From Poa pratensis (lineage: Eukaryota > Streptophyta > Magnoliopsida > Poales > Poaceae), in the NCBI GenBank assembly GCA_947311845.1, contig CAMZMU010000027.1:43178853-43242852 (forward strand): 64,000 nt of DNA. Direction: 5' to 3'. A program made the position numbers and the translations under genes. Below are positions 11,761 through 22,700 of this stretch, in pieces. The notes beneath the pieces are model-generated. The model was not told the origin of the DNA. It did not search any database and saw nothing but the letters and a program-made list of their open reading frames with translations. The number at the start of each line of letters is the position of its first letter. Position 1 is the first letter of the stretch.

Positions 11761-12110
11761 CTTCTTTAGTCCCGGTTGGTAACACCAACCGGGTCATGTG
11801 GCTCACGAAGTGGTCGTGATACTGCTGATCCAACATCTCACAATCCCTCAAAAGAAACACACCCCTGATCCAACGTCTCACAAGCGCTTGAAAGAAACAC
11901 ACGATCCGTGTGCTTCTTTAGTCCCGGTTGGTAACACCAACCGGGTCATGTGGCTCACGAAGTGGTCGTGATACTGCTGATCCAACAGCTCACAATCCCT
12001 CAAAAGAAACACACCCCTGATCCAACGGCTCACAAGCACTTGAAAGAAACACACGATCCGTGTGCTTCTTTAGTCCCGGTTGGTAACACCAACCGGGACT
12101 AAAGACGGGC
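11761..12110. repeat. 152-bp tandem repeats with CACTA palindromes
   Basis: CTTCTTTAGTCCCGGTTGG recurs at 11761, 11913 and 12065 with an exact 152-bp period, in just over two full units. Each carries a palindrome (CCCGGTTGGTAACACCAACCGGG). The spacer contains GATCCAACGTCTCACAAGCG-type sequence, which reappears inverted at 12391-12437. These resemble the element's subterminal repeats but are internal. Confidence 0.85.
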
Positions 12111-12112
12111 TT

Positions 12113-12437
12113 TGCGGTCACGACACGTGTCCTCCCCCAGCGCTTCCCTGGGCACGTGTCCTCCCCCAGCGCTGCCCTGGAGGTCTTTATATATTGTCGC
12201 CGACGGGGTAAACTCTAATCCACCATTCCTAGCCACGAACGCATCGTCTCCACGAGATGGATCCGCCACGCCCGCCGCAGCGCCTTCTGGACGAGGTCGA
12301 GCGTGCTCGGCAGAGCGCGCTTGGGCGCAACCGCAGGAGTCTATCCCGCCGTATGCCCACGAGCCCGACGTGGAGAATAATGTTGGTGATGTTGGATCAG
12401 GGGTGTGTTTCTTTCAAGCGCTTGTGAGACGTTGTAT
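12113..12437 (+). pseudogene. Captured 5' end of a gene inside the CACTA element
   Basis: A TATA-like TCTTTATATATTG (about 12184) followed by TCGCCGACGGGG, a leader and an ATG at 12257 (MDPPRPPQRLLDEVERARQ) closely matches a segment at 33400-33640 inside an unrelated Harbinger-like element (TATATATGG, CCGCCGACAGGG, then MDPARPPQHLLDQVKLARQ). Both promoter and first codons are shared, so a common source gene was copied into both transposons. Here the coding part stops at about 12385, where it meets an inverted copy (12391-12437) of the internal 152-bp repeat. The product family is not recognised. Confidence 0.65.
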
Positions 12438-12775
12438 CATGTGTAATAATGACAATAATAATGTAAAATTGATTTTGGATTATTTATACAAATTCAAACA
12501 CTTTTCACGTTGAAATTTTGTCAATTCAAAATATGCAATAAAGTTAATATATTTTTAATTGAAAATGGCAAAATGGTTAATAGTTTGTATAGTTAGAATA
12601 ATTATTTCAGAAAACAGAAAATGGTTTTGGATTATTTATTCAAATTTAAAAACTTTTCATGTTGAAAGTCTTTTCAGATTCAAAACCATTTGAAATTCAT
12701 ATCCAAACACCTAAATAAGAAAAAAAAAGGCGGGAACAAAATTTCAGAACTGAAAAGTTCGAAATAATTTTGAAA
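12438..12775. other. AT-rich spacer inside the CACTA element
   Basis: AT-rich DNA in which GATTATTTATNCAAATTNAAA and CTTTTCANGTTGAAA occur twice (about 12477 and 12629), a diverged tandem duplication of roughly 150 bp. No coding potential seen. Confidence 0.5.
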
Positions 12776-12779
12776 AAGG

Positions 12780-12945
12780 ACTCTTTGGTCCCGGTTTCTA
12801 GCAAGAACCGGGACCAATGAGTCCATAGACGCGCGCCGCGATCTGGCATTAACTGCCCACTCTTTGGTCCCGGTTGCTGGAAAGAACCGGGACCAAAGAG
12901 GCATTGGTCCCGGTTCTTGCCAGAAACCGGGACCAAAGACCCCCT
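12780..12945. repeat. Internal cluster of CACTA subterminal palindromes
   Basis: Three palindromes of the form TTTGGTCCCGGTT...AACCGGGACCAA (12785-12817, 12863-12897 and 12903-12938) lie directly upstream of the leader of the second gene. They match the motif at both element ends. They may let the element's own DNA-binding protein control the second gene, or they may be scars of a nested CACTA end. No CACTA terminus is visible next to them. Confidence 0.75.
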
Positions 12946-14138
12946 ACTACTTTAACTCCTTCCCCTTCTTCCCCGATTCATTTCGCAGAAACGCCTAAGG
13001 ACCGCAGCTACGCCGGAGGACCCTGCAGCGACGCCGGAGCGAATTTACGCCGTCAGGCTGCCCCGCCGCCGACCCACGCCGCCGACCCACGCCGCCACCG
13101 TCGACGTTCGCGGAGCCCTCGACGCCCGCGCCGCGTGCCCCCACGCCGGCCGCCCGTGCCGCACGTCGCCGGCCTCCACGCGTGCCCGTGCCGCACGTCG
13201 CCGGCCTCCACGCGTGCCCGTGCACTCGCCTCCGCCGTCCACCGCACCTCCAGGCCCCTAGGTGAGCCATTGCCGCTGGTCACCGTCTCTGGCTCGGCGG
13301 CGCCGCCGGAAACAGCCGCCGGAGCACCCTGTTATCTCGAGTTAGCCGCTGACGGGTGGGTCCCACCCGTCAGCGTTTTAACCATTTTCGTTCGTGGAAA
13401 AAAAATAAAACTGGGCCAGGCCCAGTGGGCTGGGAACTTCTCAGCCCATTTATTTTTTTCCCTCCTCTTCCGAATTTATTAATTAGCAGAAATTTTGAAA
13501 CCTGTAGGCATGTTTGAAAATCAATAACTCGAGATTTATAAGTCCAAATAATTCAAACCAAAATTCTCTGGATTGCTTATGAAAATGTGTGTGCAACTAA
13601 ATTAGTTTCACCCTGTTTAGATTAATATTTATTGTTGGGTATTTAGAATAGTAGAGAACGTTAATTATGTAAAGGTGTTTGTTTCTGATAGTCTAGTAAT
13701 CCAAAAATTATGAATCCAATTGTGTTAACTTTGTATTGCAGTAGCCTAGCACCCCTAATTTTTGTAGAATTAATTAAGCAACAGCATTAATTAGGTATTC
13801 AAATAAAGATTGTAGCCACTTCTGTACTATAACAATTTTAATTGTCATTTGGTTAATCTAATTTAGTTGAATCCAATTGGGTTAGTTCACAAATAATCAA
13901 CACTGTGTAACCCTAAAAGGATTTAATTTTAGAGTAAAAGAACTTAGTCAGTAGCTAAAACTTGGTTATTAAGTTTCTGGACTAAAACAAATGTGTAGAG
14001 AATTTGGTAGATCATTTTGAGTCAAATCCAATTGTGTTGCCTTCTAGATACTTCGGAACTTAGTCAGTAGCTAAAACTTGGTTATTAAGCTTCTGGACTA
14101 AAACAAGTTTTGTGCATTGTTCTTAATTTGCAGAAACT
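12946..14138 (+). promoter_or_regulatory. Leader region of second CACTA gene (GC-rich exon and intron)
   Basis: A GC-rich, CpG-dense stretch (12990-13330) carries a 32-bp tandem repeat at 13152-13222 (GCCCGTGCCGCACGTCGCCG units). It is followed by AT-rich intron-like DNA up to an acceptor TTTGCAG just before the ATG at 14139. CTTAGTCAGTAGCTAAAACT is present twice in the intron (13943 and 14060). This arrangement suggests a non-coding first exon plus an intron of about 0.8 kb, inferred from composition only. Confidence 0.4.
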
Positions 14139-17100
14139 ATGGAACGAGACGAAGATCAGGAAAATATCCTCCAGGATATAATCCGCGGGCCGGAAGATAT
14201 TGTCGATGTCACCACGGAGTTTTTGAACAACTCCGGTGAGGGAGATGAGTCTCTCAACCGAAGAGACGGCTCCGGTGAGGTAGAACCCGACGGCCGGGGT
14301 GAGGGAGAAGTCAGCGAGGGAGAAGCCGACGAGGGAGAAGCCGAAGGCTCCGGTGGAACATTAAACTCCGGCGAGGTGCATATACATATATTAATGAAGC
14401 CGAAGATTGTATTAATTAAGTCTCTGATGTGTATATACATATATTAACGCTCTTTCTTCTTTTAGCCCTCCGGATCGAGCAAATCTTCTGTAAGGACAAA
14501 ACGAGGCCCAGCCAAAAAGTTGGGCGACCAAGAAAGGTACACGATCGAAAGAGTCGCTGAAGACGGCACACCGACTGCTCCCCCTGGTGTTAAAAATAAA
14601 ATGGTAAAGCAATGCGGAGTTCTTGTTAGGGACTTCATCCCGATCACCGTTCGAGAATGGCATCGGCCAAACGAGAAAGGACAGCTATATGTCAGCGATG
14701 AGGGCAAAGAAAGACTTTGGAGAAAGCTCATGGTTAATTTCACCCTGCCGGCGCCAGAGGTGGATTCAGATGAGGAGGATCCAGATGAGGCAGAAAAGAT
14801 TGCCCGGAAAATCATGGAGCAAAAAGTCAAGGACTGGGCACTTAAGAAGATGGCCGAGCTATTCAAGAACTGGAAGAAAAGATTGAACAAACTGTTTGTC
14901 AAGAAAAATAAGACTCCAGACTTCGATAAAGGGTATGAGAAGATAAAGGACTACTGGGAAGAATTTGTGGCGTACAAGAAATCAGAGGAAGCTCTGGAAA
15001 AGTCTGCAAAAAATGCGGCAAATGCTGCTCTAAAGATGTACCACCATACTATGGGGCCTGGTGGCTACGCTGGTAGCATGCCTAAGTGGGAGAAACTTGA
15101 GGCGGACCTGCTGGCTAATGGGATCACTCCAGAGCCACTCAAGTGGATCGAACGGGCAAGAAATTGGTTTTACGGGCATGGGGGCACGTTGGACGCAGAA
15201 GGGAAGTGCATATATAACAGAAGACACAAAGATAATCCCCTACTACCCATCCAAGAAATTAGAAAAGCAGTAAAGGATGTTGAAGAGGGACGGTTCATTC
15301 CCGATAGAGAGGATGACGAGCTCACACGCGCCCTTGGGAATAAGGAACACGACGGACGGTTACGAGGCGTACCTGGCTCCAAGCCCAAGACAATTGCGAT
15401 TCCCGAGCACAGGAAGAAATTTCCTGATAGAAGCCATCAGAGGAGAAAGGAAAGGGAGGCAATGGAAGCACGCGCTGCTGCAGACCGGCTGCTTAATATA
15501 GAAGAAGAATTAAAGCGGCAGAAGGAACAAATTGCCGTGCTTAGCCAGCAAGGTACTAGCGGCCAATCTCAACGGCACATGGTAGAAGCTGCATGCGATG
15601 GTACCGGTGGCCCATCGAATCGGAAAAGCAGCGTGGCTTCCACGGAGCTCCAGGATGGTAATGATGATGCAGTGGCTCCACTTCGTCGCTACCCAGTGGA
15701 TGATATCACGGAGAGCACACCTTGTGAGATGCATGTGAAAGTTTTTAACTTAACCGTGAAGGTGGCGGTCGGCTATGTCGTACCAATTGGACCTAATCCA
15801 ACTTACCATTTCTCTCCGGTTCCAAATGGCTACGCTGTTGTCGCGGTGGATGAAGTGATGAAAGATTATGAGGAGCTGAAGCTGCAACACCCTGCAGGTG
15901 AAGATGGGGAGGTGCTTGAACTTGGAGAAGCCAAGAAAGCGACCATTCTATGGCCAAAGGAATTCATCGTGCTTCCGAACTGGCAGCCAAGGCCATCGAC
16001 TCCTCACCAGTCTCCAGCGCAACAGTCCTCTTCACCGCCTCAGCATTCTCCAGCGCAACAGTCCTCTTCACCGCCTCACCAGTCTCCAGCGCAGCCGTCT
16101 CCGCCGCCGCGTCAGCCGTTTCCGCCCACCGCTCGTACTATGAGGGGTAAGCGATCACCGAAACGTAAAAGGTCGCCCCTCCCAACAGTACCTCATAAGA
16201 ATCTTCCCATTAGACCTTATGACAGGACTGTAGCGGAAAACGCCGCGGAGGTGGTTGCCTACAATAAGGCTTTTTTTGCACCAAAAAAGCCCGAGCAGAA
16301 GCCGGTATACGATGAAAAATCCAAAAAGTGGAGAAAGTCCTTCCTTGAGCAGCCATCCCAGATATCGATGAATCTGCCATCTGACTATGGTCGTGAACTT
16401 ACTAAGCTAGCACGTGCCCAGTCTGAGCAGAACAAGGGAAGAAGTGCAAAAAGCGGGAAACAAATTGCCCAGCTCGGACAGCAGAAAAATCAATCGGTCC
16501 CCCCGCTCATAGTGTGTTCCGATGTCGACAAGGACTTCAGAGTCGCTATGGATAAAGACCTGGAATTATTGGACCCCAGAGCCATAGCTGCTGCTAAAGA
16601 ACTTGGTGTCACTGTATCTCAGGCCAAGGAACAGGCTACCGCCTTGGGTATGAGCCTTGGTCAACTTTTAGGCTATGAACATGCGCCAATGTTAGAGATG
16701 GCACGGAAATATGTCCAAGGGGAGCCTATGGTCAGTAATGAGGAGATGACGGGTCTATCAACACATATGCGAAATCTGCATACCTGGTACTTGGTGCACA
16801 CATCAAAGAAGGACGCGAAAGAGTGGTTTCCGCTGGACGTTAGAGTGGAGCATTTCTTCAAACGTTACACTATACAGGTTCAACTGACTGAACTGTTCCA
16901 GTTATTCCAAAAGCGCTCCCTCGACAAATCTATCCTCTCTTGCTATTGTCTGTAAGTGATTTATTTTCGTAATTAAGTCTCTAGCTCAGCTCGTTCATTG
17001 CCTGTATTATATTATCCTGCCTATATATATCCTTTTGTACGCTATTATGCAGAATGAAGATGCTGGAATGCAAAAGATCTAAAGTTTTTGAGGTTGGGTT

Positions 17101-17833
17101 CGTTGACCCATATATCGTGAATTCACATACGTTAGTCAATCACCCCAAAGACGTGGAGCATGACCTGACCACCTTTTTAACCATGCAACATTTCTGTACG
17201 GAAATATTATTTCCTTACAACTTCAGGTGAGTGTTTCTGTCTTGTACATATTTTTATTTGGCTTTCTCGATGTTAAGTGTAATTGATGAGCTATGCATGT
17301 CTGCTTTATGTAAACGTCCGCAGGTTCCACTGGATTCTGCTAAGCATTCAACCTGACAAGTCCACAGTTGAAGTCCACGACTCATTAAGTTGGGACCAAG
17401 CGTTGTGGTCCGACATGAAAGAAATGCTCAACAAGTAATTTCAATCATTATCGCATTATATCGCCCTCTTTCGTTCGTTCCCTGATGTCAAGTAATTAAT
17501 AACTCCTTTGTTCATTTTCTTTGCCAAAGCAGGTGTTGGACAATTTTCAAACAGAAGGTAGAAGGTCCATTCAAAGATGAGCTAACTTATAAAACGGTGA
17601 AAAGTCCGCAGCAGCCACCGGGGAGTAATTTATGTGGATTCTACGTTTGCGAGTTCATTCGCGAGTTGACCACTGAGCGGAGAACAACTGCTTTCAGCAA
17701 AATGCGGGAGAAGATCGACCCACAACTGCGCGTAGGAGCAATTCAAGAGGAATTGGCGGGATTTCTGCTTAGGGAGGTCATCGATGAAACGGGAGAACAT
17801 TATGCTTCGGACGATGAACTACATAAGCCTTGA
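14139..17833 (+). CDS. CACTA second gene with C-terminal Ulp1/C48 peptidase domain
   Basis: I read five exons: 14139-14375, 14466-16951, 17053-17226, 17324-17434 and 17533-17833. All junctions are GT-AG and keep phase, giving about 1102 residues without a stop. The N-terminus is acidic with Gly-Glu repeats. The middle is a Lys/Glu-rich plant transposase-like region (residues about 110-330). A Pro/Ser/Gln stretch with HQSPAQQSSSPP repeats follows (about 610-655). The end is a Ulp1-like cysteine protease fold: HWILLSIQPDK, then VHDSLSWD, then QPPGSNLCGFYVC. The expected His, Asp, Gln and Cys of a C48 active site are all visible. Many plant CACTA elements carry such a gene beside tnpD. The N-terminal part may be the DNA-binding partner, and the protease role is inferred from the motifs. 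Unlike tnpD, it looks intact. Confidence 0.88.
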
Positions 17834-17997
17834 TGGCTTGATCTATCTCCATGTAATTAAATAGTTGTATTCTCGCAAGAGATCGAATATTAATTATATA
17901 TGCATCAACATGTACTGTGTATATAGTAGAGCGTATAATATGCGTACGGAAACGATGGAGAGCACGTCGGCGATGCGAAGAAGGGGGAGACGACGGA

Positions 17998-18211
17998 GGC
18001 ACCGGCGAGAGGGAGAGGGGGCACCGGCGAGAGGGAGAGGAGGCACCGGCGAGAAGGAGAGGGGCACCGGCGAGAGGGGGCACCGGCGAGAAGGAGAGGG
18101 GGCACCGGCGAGAGGGGGCACCGGCGAGAGGGAGAGGGGGCACCGGCGAGAGGGAGAGGCACCGGCGAGAGGAGAGGGGGCACCGGCGAGAGGGGGCACC
18201 GGCGAGATCGA
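17998..18211. repeat. GC-rich minisatellite
   Basis: Tandem copies of GGCACCGGCGAGAGG(GAGAGG) with variable numbers of GAGAGG blocks. It lies after the second gene and before the 3' subterminal repeats of the CACTA element. It is open in several frames on both strands, but only because of its repeated composition. Confidence 0.9.
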
Positions 18212-18239
18212 ATCCTAAACCCTAAATACCAAAAAAAAG

Positions 18240-18442
18240 CACTCATTGGTCCCGGTTCGTATTAAGAACCGGGACCAATGAGTCTCCCCCCACGAGCAGC
18301 CAGACCAGGCCACGTGGACAACCATTGGTCCCGGTTCGTGGCCCAACCGGGACCAGCATTAGTCCCGATTGGCCAGTCCCGGTTGGGCAACCGGGACTGA
18401 AGGCCCAACCAACCGGGACCATAGGCCCATTTTCTACTAGTG
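18240..18442. repeat. 3' subterminal repeats and right TIR of the CACTA element
   Basis: Palindromic TTGGTCCCGGTTC / GAACCGGGACCAA copies (18246-18280, 18325-18355, 18370-18422) end in TTTTCTACTAGTG at 18430-18442, the inverted copy of the left terminus. Confidence 0.9.
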
Positions 18443-18445
18443 GTC

Positions 18446-18690
18446 CAATTATGAAATCCTTAGAAGAAGGATCGTTCAATTGTTCTCACTCTCAGCCTAG
18501 GAAGATTCCAGGTGGACTCTCTTTGTGGTCTCGTAGTTCAGAATAATCTGATAGAAATACGACTTAGAGAGCACATAGGGCATGCACATTGGGAAACGCT
18601 TACAAGGGCGCTTAGACGGAAAAAATGAAGACAAAGAAATCCGATTAGTTGTTAAGCATCCTTTCCGCAACGCGGGACTCTTGATCAGTC
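18446..18690. other. Unassigned DNA between two transposons
   Basis: About 250 bp of single-copy-looking DNA separates the CACTA element from the copia element. No gene recognised. Confidence 0.4.
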
Positions 18691-18695
18691 GCTTA

Positions 18696-19669
18696 TGTTA
18701 GAATATTGGGCCCATTAGTGGGCAGCCCATATAAGCAATTCTGGAAATCTCAAATTGGCCATGTGCATGGCAGAATTTTAGGAGGTGCATGTACGTGACT
18801 AAAGTTTAGTCCCATACTGCTAGCTTAGAGAGAGCTGCACCACTTTATATAGTGGAGTGTTCTATCACTTGGTGTGCTGGCTGAGAATAGAAGGCTCTCT
18901 CGTGCGCACTCCTCCTCCTCCGCCGCCGTCCGTCACACGACACGCCGCGGGTTGCGGGAATGAGCCGAGCCGATGCTTATATTTTTGCAGTTCAGGAAAA
19001 ACGAGTCGTGTTAGCGTACGTGTACAGCTTAGCCAATTCGGATCGCTACCGGATCGTGGGCTGCTGTAACCGACTCAAACGTGTGCGACGTGGCCGGCCC
19101 ACGTTGTACCCGTTAGGGTTTTCCGAACCGCACTATATATTGCCGTGCACTGCGTGCGCCGTCACACACCGAACCAATCTAGGTTTTGCCAATCTCGTGC
19201 CTTGCGCCGCCACCGTAGTCTACTCCATCCCGTGCGCCGGCGTGCACCGGCGAACGGGACAGCAGGTCTCCGGAACCGCTCGTCCTTGTGATCCTGTACG
19301 GGAGAGGGCGAATAAGGTTTTTGGGAAGCGCTCCGCGCGACTGCTTTCAAGTTCTTCATCACGGCTCGCCTTCCTGGACGATCGCCGGATCCGCGGGCGA
19401 CTCGTCTCCAACGTCGTCTTCTTCGAGCTGTTGCCGCACCGAAGCCGCTCAAGCTGCTGCCGTCGCTGCTTCAACGACTGCTTCATCTACAACTGTTCGG
19501 TACGTGCGACATAAACCGAACTGTTTTACTATGGATGTGTTGGCGTATGTCTTGCTGCTGTTCATGTTAATTAGTACATCTAGTATGTTTGTGTTTAACA
19601 TGTTAGTAGCTGTGTTGTCATGCTTTTATTCTGGAATTAATCATGGAAATTATGCCTAATAATCCAACA
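18696..19669 (+). repeat. 5' LTR of the copia element
   Basis: Starts TG and ends CA. A TATA-like CTTTATATAG at 18843-18852 marks the likely U3 promoter. A pyrimidine-rich trinucleotide run (CTC)n-(CCG)n lies at about 18907-18931. Open frames in the LTR (for example from 18960) have no known domain. Confidence 0.95.
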
Positions 19670-19714
19670 ATCCAAAAACCTTATATGTGTTATAGGCAAT
19701 TTCCTGAGTTAAAC

Positions 19715-22700
19715 ATGGGACATCTATCTGATGCGCTGAGGCCGGACAAGTTTACCGGTGTGGACTTTAAGAGATGGCAGTACAAGACCACACTGTGGTT
19801 GCGATCTCTGAAAGTGTTCGAGGCTAGTGAGGGTTTACCTGAAGGAACTATATCTGACGAGGATCAGAACAAGTTCAAGGAAACCAATACTGCCTTTGTG
19901 GGACTCGTTCTGAGTGCTCTTAGCAACAAGCTGTTTGATGTGTACATGCACATTACAGATGCCAAAGAGCTCTGGGAGGCACTGAACGCTAAGTTCGGTG
20001 TAGCAGATGCTGGCAGTGAACTGTACATCATGGAGAGCTTCCATGACTTCAGGATGGCTAACAACCGTTCTGTAGTCGAACAGGCTCATGAGATACAGTG
20101 CATTGCTAAGGAGCTTGAGCACGCTAAGTGTGCCTTACCTGACAAGTTTGTGGCTGGATGCATTATTGCAAAGTTGCCCTCTTCATGGAGGAACTTCGCC
20201 ACAACTCTCAAACACAAGAGACAGGAGATATCGGTTGAAAACCTGATAGCGTCTCTTGATGTTGAGGAGAAGGCTCGGGCTAAGGACACTGCTGAGAAGG
20301 TGAAGGTCAGTCTAGCGCCAACATGGTGCAGAAGAACTTTCACCATGGCAAGAGCAAGGCTTCCTTCAACATGCCTACCAAGACTACTTCTTTCAAGAAG
20401 AAGAAGAAGATGCTGAACAAATCTGAGCTAAAGTGCTACACTTGTGGAGAGCCGGACACTTCTCTGTGGACTGCCCAGATCGTGCAGACAAGAAAGGGAA
20501 GAAGCATGTCAACGTCGTGACCGCTAGCAATGCTGATGGGTACGGTAATTTACCATTGTGCTTTCAGTATTTCAATCTCCATGTTGGTGGATTGATACGG
20601 GTGCTAATGTTCATGTGTGCTGACATCTCTATGTTCACTTCTTATCAGGTCGCAGATTCAAGCGTCTTAATGGGGAATGGATCACATGCTTCTGTTCGTG
20701 GTGTTGGCACGGTAGATCTGAAGTTTACTTCGGGGAAGATCGTGCAGCTGAGGAACGTGCAGCATGTCCCTACTATGAACAAGAATCTTGTTAGCGGCTC
20801 CCTTCTATGCAGAGATGGGTTTAAATTAGTCTTGGAGTCCAATAAAGTAGTTGTGTCAAAGTTTGGACAATTTATTGGTAAAGGGTATGAGTGCGGAGGC
20901 TTGTTCCGCTTTTCATTATCGGATTTTTGTAATAAGTCAGTAAACCATATTTGTGGCAGTGTGGATTCGGATGCTAATGTTGGCACTCTCGTTTATGTCA
21001 TGTTAATTTTGGTTTAATGAGTAGACTTTCCAGTTGAGTTTAATTCCTACTTTCACCATTGCCAAAGGTTCTAAGTGCCATAGCTGTGTGCAATCTAAGC
21101 AACCTCGAAAGCCTCACAAGGCAGCCGAGGAGAGAAACTTGGCACCTCTAGAACTCGTACATTCGGATCTATGTGAGATGAATGGCGTGTTGACAAAAGG
21201 TGATAAGAATATTTCATGACTTTAATCGATGATGCTACTAGGTTCTGTTATGTATATTTGTTGCACACTAAAGATGAAGCTTTAGACTACTTTAAAATCT
21301 ATAAAGCTGAAGTAGAAAATCAATTAGAGAGAAAGATCAAACGTCTTAGGTCAGATCGTGGTGGCGAGTATTTCTCCAATATTTGATGAATTCTGTGAGG
21401 AACATGGTATTATTCATGAGAGGACGCCTCCCTATTCTCCCCAATCAAACGGGGTTGCCGAGAGGAAAAACCGCACGCTGACCGACTTGGTGAACGCCAT
21501 GTTGGACACTGCTGGTTTATCTAAGGCATGGTGGGGGGAGGCTTTTTGACTTCGTGTCATGTCCTGAATAGAGTTCCAACAAGGATAAAAGAAGACCCTT
21601 ACGAGGAGTGGTCTGGGAGAAAACCATCACTTTCTTATTTTCGTACTTGGGGATGTTTGGCGAAAGTCAATGTTCCAATTCCTAAGAAACGTAAACTTGG
21701 ACCGAAGACAGTGGATTGTGTCTTTCTAGGTATGCTCAGCGGAGCATTTGCTATAGATTTTTAGTGGTTAAATCTGAGATACCTGATATGCATGTTGATA
21801 CTATTTTGGAATCTCGTGATGCAACATTTTTGAGAACATTTTCCTATGAAGGATATGCATAGCATTGCTAGAATTTCTTCTGAGATATTTGCTGAACCTA
21901 GTACATCTGTTGATCATTCTGAACAACCACTTGTTGAGGAAGTCCTTGAGAAGGATGACAATGAATCAGCTCCCAAGAGGAGCAAGAGACAGAGGACTGA
22001 AAAATCCTTTGGTGATGATTTCATTGTGTACCTTGTGGACAATACTCCCACGTCCATTGCAGAGGCATTTGCATCTCCTGATGCTGATGACTGGAAAGAA
22101 GCTGTCCATAATGAGATGGACTCGATTCTTTCTAATGGAACTTGGGAATTATCTGAACGACCCTACGGTGCAAACCTGTGGGTTGTAAGTGGGTGTTCAA
22201 GAAGAAGCTAAGGCCTGATGGTACTATTGAGAAGTACAAGGCACGGCTTGTGGCCAAGGGCTACACCCAGCGCGAAGGCGAAGATTACTTTGACACCTAT
22301 TCACCTGTTGCTCGACTCACCACCATTCGTGTACTACTTTCCCTGGCTGCCTCCTATCTTTCGTTCATCAAATGGACGTAAAGACAGCTTTCCTTAACGG
22401 AGAGTTGGAAGAGGAAATCTATATGGATCAGCCTGATGGGTTTGTAGTAAAAGGTGAAGAGAGAAAGGTGTGCAAATTGTTAAAATCTTTGTATGGGCTG
22501 AAGCAAGCACCTAAGCAATGGCATGAGAAGTTTGACAGAACTTTAACTTCTGCAGGCTTTGCCATTAATGAGGCTGATAGGTGTGTATATTATCGCCATG
22601 GTGGGGGCGATAGTGTTATATTATGCTTGTATGTTGATGACATACTGATTTTCGGTACAAGCATGATAGTGATAAATGAGGTCAAGTCTTTTCTGTCAAA

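Larger units (their letters stand above)
7066..18442 (+). mobile_element. Complete CACTA (En/Spm-type) DNA transposon, 11.4 kb
   Basis: The left end is CACTAGTAGAAAA at 7066 and the right end is its exact inverted copy ending at 18442. The element is flanked by a perfect 3-bp target duplication GTC (7063-7065 and 18443-18445), as expected for CACTA elements. Arrays of the palindromic subterminal motif TTGGTCCCGGTTC/GAACCGGGACCAA lie inside both ends. Two genes point rightwards: tnpD (7644-10960) and a Ulp1-containing second gene (14139-17833). Between them are a hairpin tandem array, further subterminal-type motifs and a captured gene fragment. The element is structurally complete. tnpD carries one frameshift, so autonomy is uncertain. 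The wheat CACTA family was not assigned. Confidence 0.95.

Noticed and set aside
11197..12110. CRISPR-like regular repeats
   Set aside because: The repeats are 152 and 172 bp long without unique spacers, and lie in a plant transposon.
17865..18246. Arg/Gly- or Pro/Ser-rich open frames on both strands
   Set aside because: Generated by the GGCACCGGCGAGAGG minisatellite; all frames are open for compositional reasons.
18960..19514. 184-codon open frame in the copia 5' LTR (and 243 codons in the 3' LTR)
   Set aside because: Lies in the LTR, differs between LTRs because of indels, and has no known domain.
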